From positions 1 through 30,695 of the forward strand of contig CAYQXI010000030.1 of the NCBI GenBank assembly GCA_964421575.1: 30,695 nt of DNA. Reading direction: 5' to 3'. Of this stretch, positions 29,505-30,695 are shown in pieces. Position numbers and translations under genes: made by a program. The notes beneath the pieces are model-generated. The model was not told where the DNA came from. It ran no database searches and saw only the letters and a program-made list of their open reading frames with translations. The DNA comes from JAAOZN01 sp964421575 (GTDB lineage Archaea; Thermoproteota; Nitrososphaeria; Nitrososphaerales; JAAOZN01). Numbering within the stretch: the first letter of the stretch is position 1; each line of letters begins with the position of its first letter.

Positions 29505-30695
29505 ATGAGTTCAGTTATACTTTGGTCTACACAGTATATTGCCACTGTTATAGTAGGTTTAGTGGTCTCGCTCAGAATCTTATATAAGGAATCAAAGGTC
29601 TGGGTGCACTACCTTCTACTTCTCTACTCACTTCTAATCTCAGCCTGGGCCGTCTCAATTTACATGCATAGGACCACTCCTTCTCTTGAAACCTCAGAGC
29701 TCTTCTTTGATTTTGGTGTGATCTTTCTTCACGTGGCGCAAGGTATATACCTATGTCTGGCTTTTTCACTTCGTTCACCTAAAAAACGATATTTGCTCGT
29801 TAGTTTACCTGCGTTTGCAACGGCGATCCTCTATCTCAGGTTTGTAGAGCCCCGTCTCATATATACAAGCTTCGGCTGGTCCTATAGCTTTTCATGGGGT
29901 ACACTATCACAGGTAGTGCATAGCATAATTAACATACTCTACAACCTAGCTATTCTCTTAACCCTCTACTTTCTCTATCGCAGCGCCGCAAATCCGCTAT
30001 TAAAGCGAAAATTAACTATTCTTCTATTCGCCTTTTTGCTGTTCCAGTTCGTAGGCTTCTCTGCCACAAACCTTCTGCTCGTAGTAGTTGCGGATATACC
30101 GCCATTTGGAGGCATCTTGCACATAATGACGTTTGTAGCTATGGGCTACGCTTTAACTATTAAACCTAAAGCAACTATAACCTACTTGCAAGTATCGAGT
30201 CTTTCCGGCAGATACACCCGCTTTCTAAACAATCTGCTCGATACTTTACCAGGCGCCGCTTTAGGACAAAAATATCTGCTCTTCTCACAATTTGTGAAGG
30301 AGACGGATATAGAGCCATATGTTAAGTATGTCGAAGATCAACCCATCTTTACAGAAGATAGACCTCCAACGATAGTCTCAATCATAGATAAGACGCTGAA
30401 CTATCTACAAGAGCATAAACTTGTCTCGCTTCTTGACCCCTACTTGCCCGTCATAAACGCTGCTTATGCAGTCCTACCCGCCCAAGAGGCGCAAAAGTTG
30501 GACGAGGCGCTCTTGAGACGAGCAGAGTTTATTTTGGCTGGTGATGTACTCTACGGTGTAGATGGCGGAAGGCTGATGCAGAAGATTGAGGTAGATAAGA
30601 GCTTAAACAATGTCCCTGACACTGAGGCGGCTCTCAGAATATTTAAGAGGATATTGCTCGCAACCTTTCCTGATTTCAAAAGCGTCTTAGGAAGC
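29505..30695 (+). CDS. Seven-TM sensor-like membrane protein, 3' end outside window
   Basis: The reading frame is open from ATG 29505 to the window edge (397 codons). Seven hydrophobic helices lie near residues 10-26, 35-53, 68-88, 97-112, 137-158, 170-191 and 203-219. The last pair has ANPLLKRKLTILL and a conserved PPFGG turn, as in HisKA_7TM-type sensor N-termini. After residue 222 there is a soluble, mainly helical region without recognised motif (includes YLQEHKLVSLLDPYLPVINA). No kinase motif (H-box, N/G boxes) occurs in the visible part; it may follow downstream. The start is one base after the GH3 stop (TAATATG), so it belongs to the same operon. Confidence 0.72.
   Translation, partial: MSSVILWSTQYIATVIVGLVVSLRILYKESKVWVHYLLLLYSLLISAWAVSIYMHRTTPSLETSELFFDFGVIFLHVAQGIYLCLAFSLRSPKKRYLLVSLPAFATAILYLRFVEPRLIYTSFGWSYSFSWGTLSQVVHSIINILYNLAILLTLYFLYRSAANPLLKRKLTILLFAFLLFQFVGFSATNLLLVVVADIPPFGGILHIMTFVAMGYALTIKPKATITYLQVSSLSGRYTRFLNNLLDTLPGAALGQKYLLFSQFVKETDIEPYVKYVEDQPIFTEDRPPTIVSIIDKTLNYLQEHKLVSLLDPYLPVINAAYAVLPAQEAQKLDEALLRRAEFILAGDVLYGVDGGRLMQKIEVDKSLNNVPDTEAALRIFKRILLATFPDFKSVLGS

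Overview
The window comes from a TACK-superphylum archaeon, most likely a thermophilic Aigarchaeota/Caldarchaeales- or Nitrososphaeria-related lineage. The evidence is an archaellum operon, archaeal ribosomal proteins (L10e with a GRNYR-type N-terminus, L7Ae, S28e, L24e), aIF5B, archaeal-type TrpRS and GluRS, a type 2 methionine aminopeptidase, Dph2, and a 5S rRNA gene unlinked to 16S/23S. The lineage is an inference from protein flavour only. Several isolated genes appear to have leaderless or very short-leader mRNAs (TATA box about 26-31 nt before the start codon). Genes inside operons use GGTGA-type Shine-Dalgarno (SD) sequences. By my start choices TTG is about as frequent as ATG.

Layout. 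1-8247 is a motility locus. A partial archaellin gene (minus strand) diverges from a tightly packed plus-strand operon: V4R-domain protein, roadblock/LC7-like protein, ArlC/D/E-like coiled-coil protein, ArlG, ArlF-like, a third ArlF/G paralog, ArlH, ArlI, ArlJ, and a two-TM coiled-coil protein that could be an ArlX analogue. 8240-10499 (minus) holds a Cu(I) P1B-ATPase with an N-terminal YHS domain and a separate 47-residue YHS protein. 10600-12140 (minus) is rpl10e-dph2. 12196-15051 (minus) is an APC permease-coaD-trpS operon, divergent from a tandem UspA protein (15133-16038), which is followed by map. 16952-18458 (minus) is 5S rRNA, a DUF1512 membrane protein and a zinc-ribbon protein. 18546-23180 (plus) holds a PH-like protein, a short-chain prenyl diphosphate synthase, gltX and an alkaline-phosphatase-superfamily enzyme. 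23255-26327 is the conserved archaeal translation cluster rpl7ae-rps28e-rpl24e-ndk-infB.

26440-30695 is the least conventional part. An operator-rich promoter drives an Lrp-type HTH protein with a V4R-like C-terminal domain, directly coupled to a single-domain KaiC-like ATPase. These are followed by a GH3-family acyl-adenylating enzyme and a seven-TM sensor-like protein cut by the window edge. No mobile element, CRISPR array or tRNA gene was recognised, and no gene-free stretch exceeds 300 bases (longest about 200, at 26328-26525).

The most interesting theme is that both accessory-looking loci pair a V4R ligand-binding domain with a KaiC/RecA-fold ATPase (ArlH in the first, the KaiC-like protein in the second). 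This suggests small-molecule (hydrophobic or acyl ligand) sensing wired to motility and to a second, possibly acyl-conjugate-based, signalling pathway. The function is inference; the gene arrangement is read directly from the sequence.
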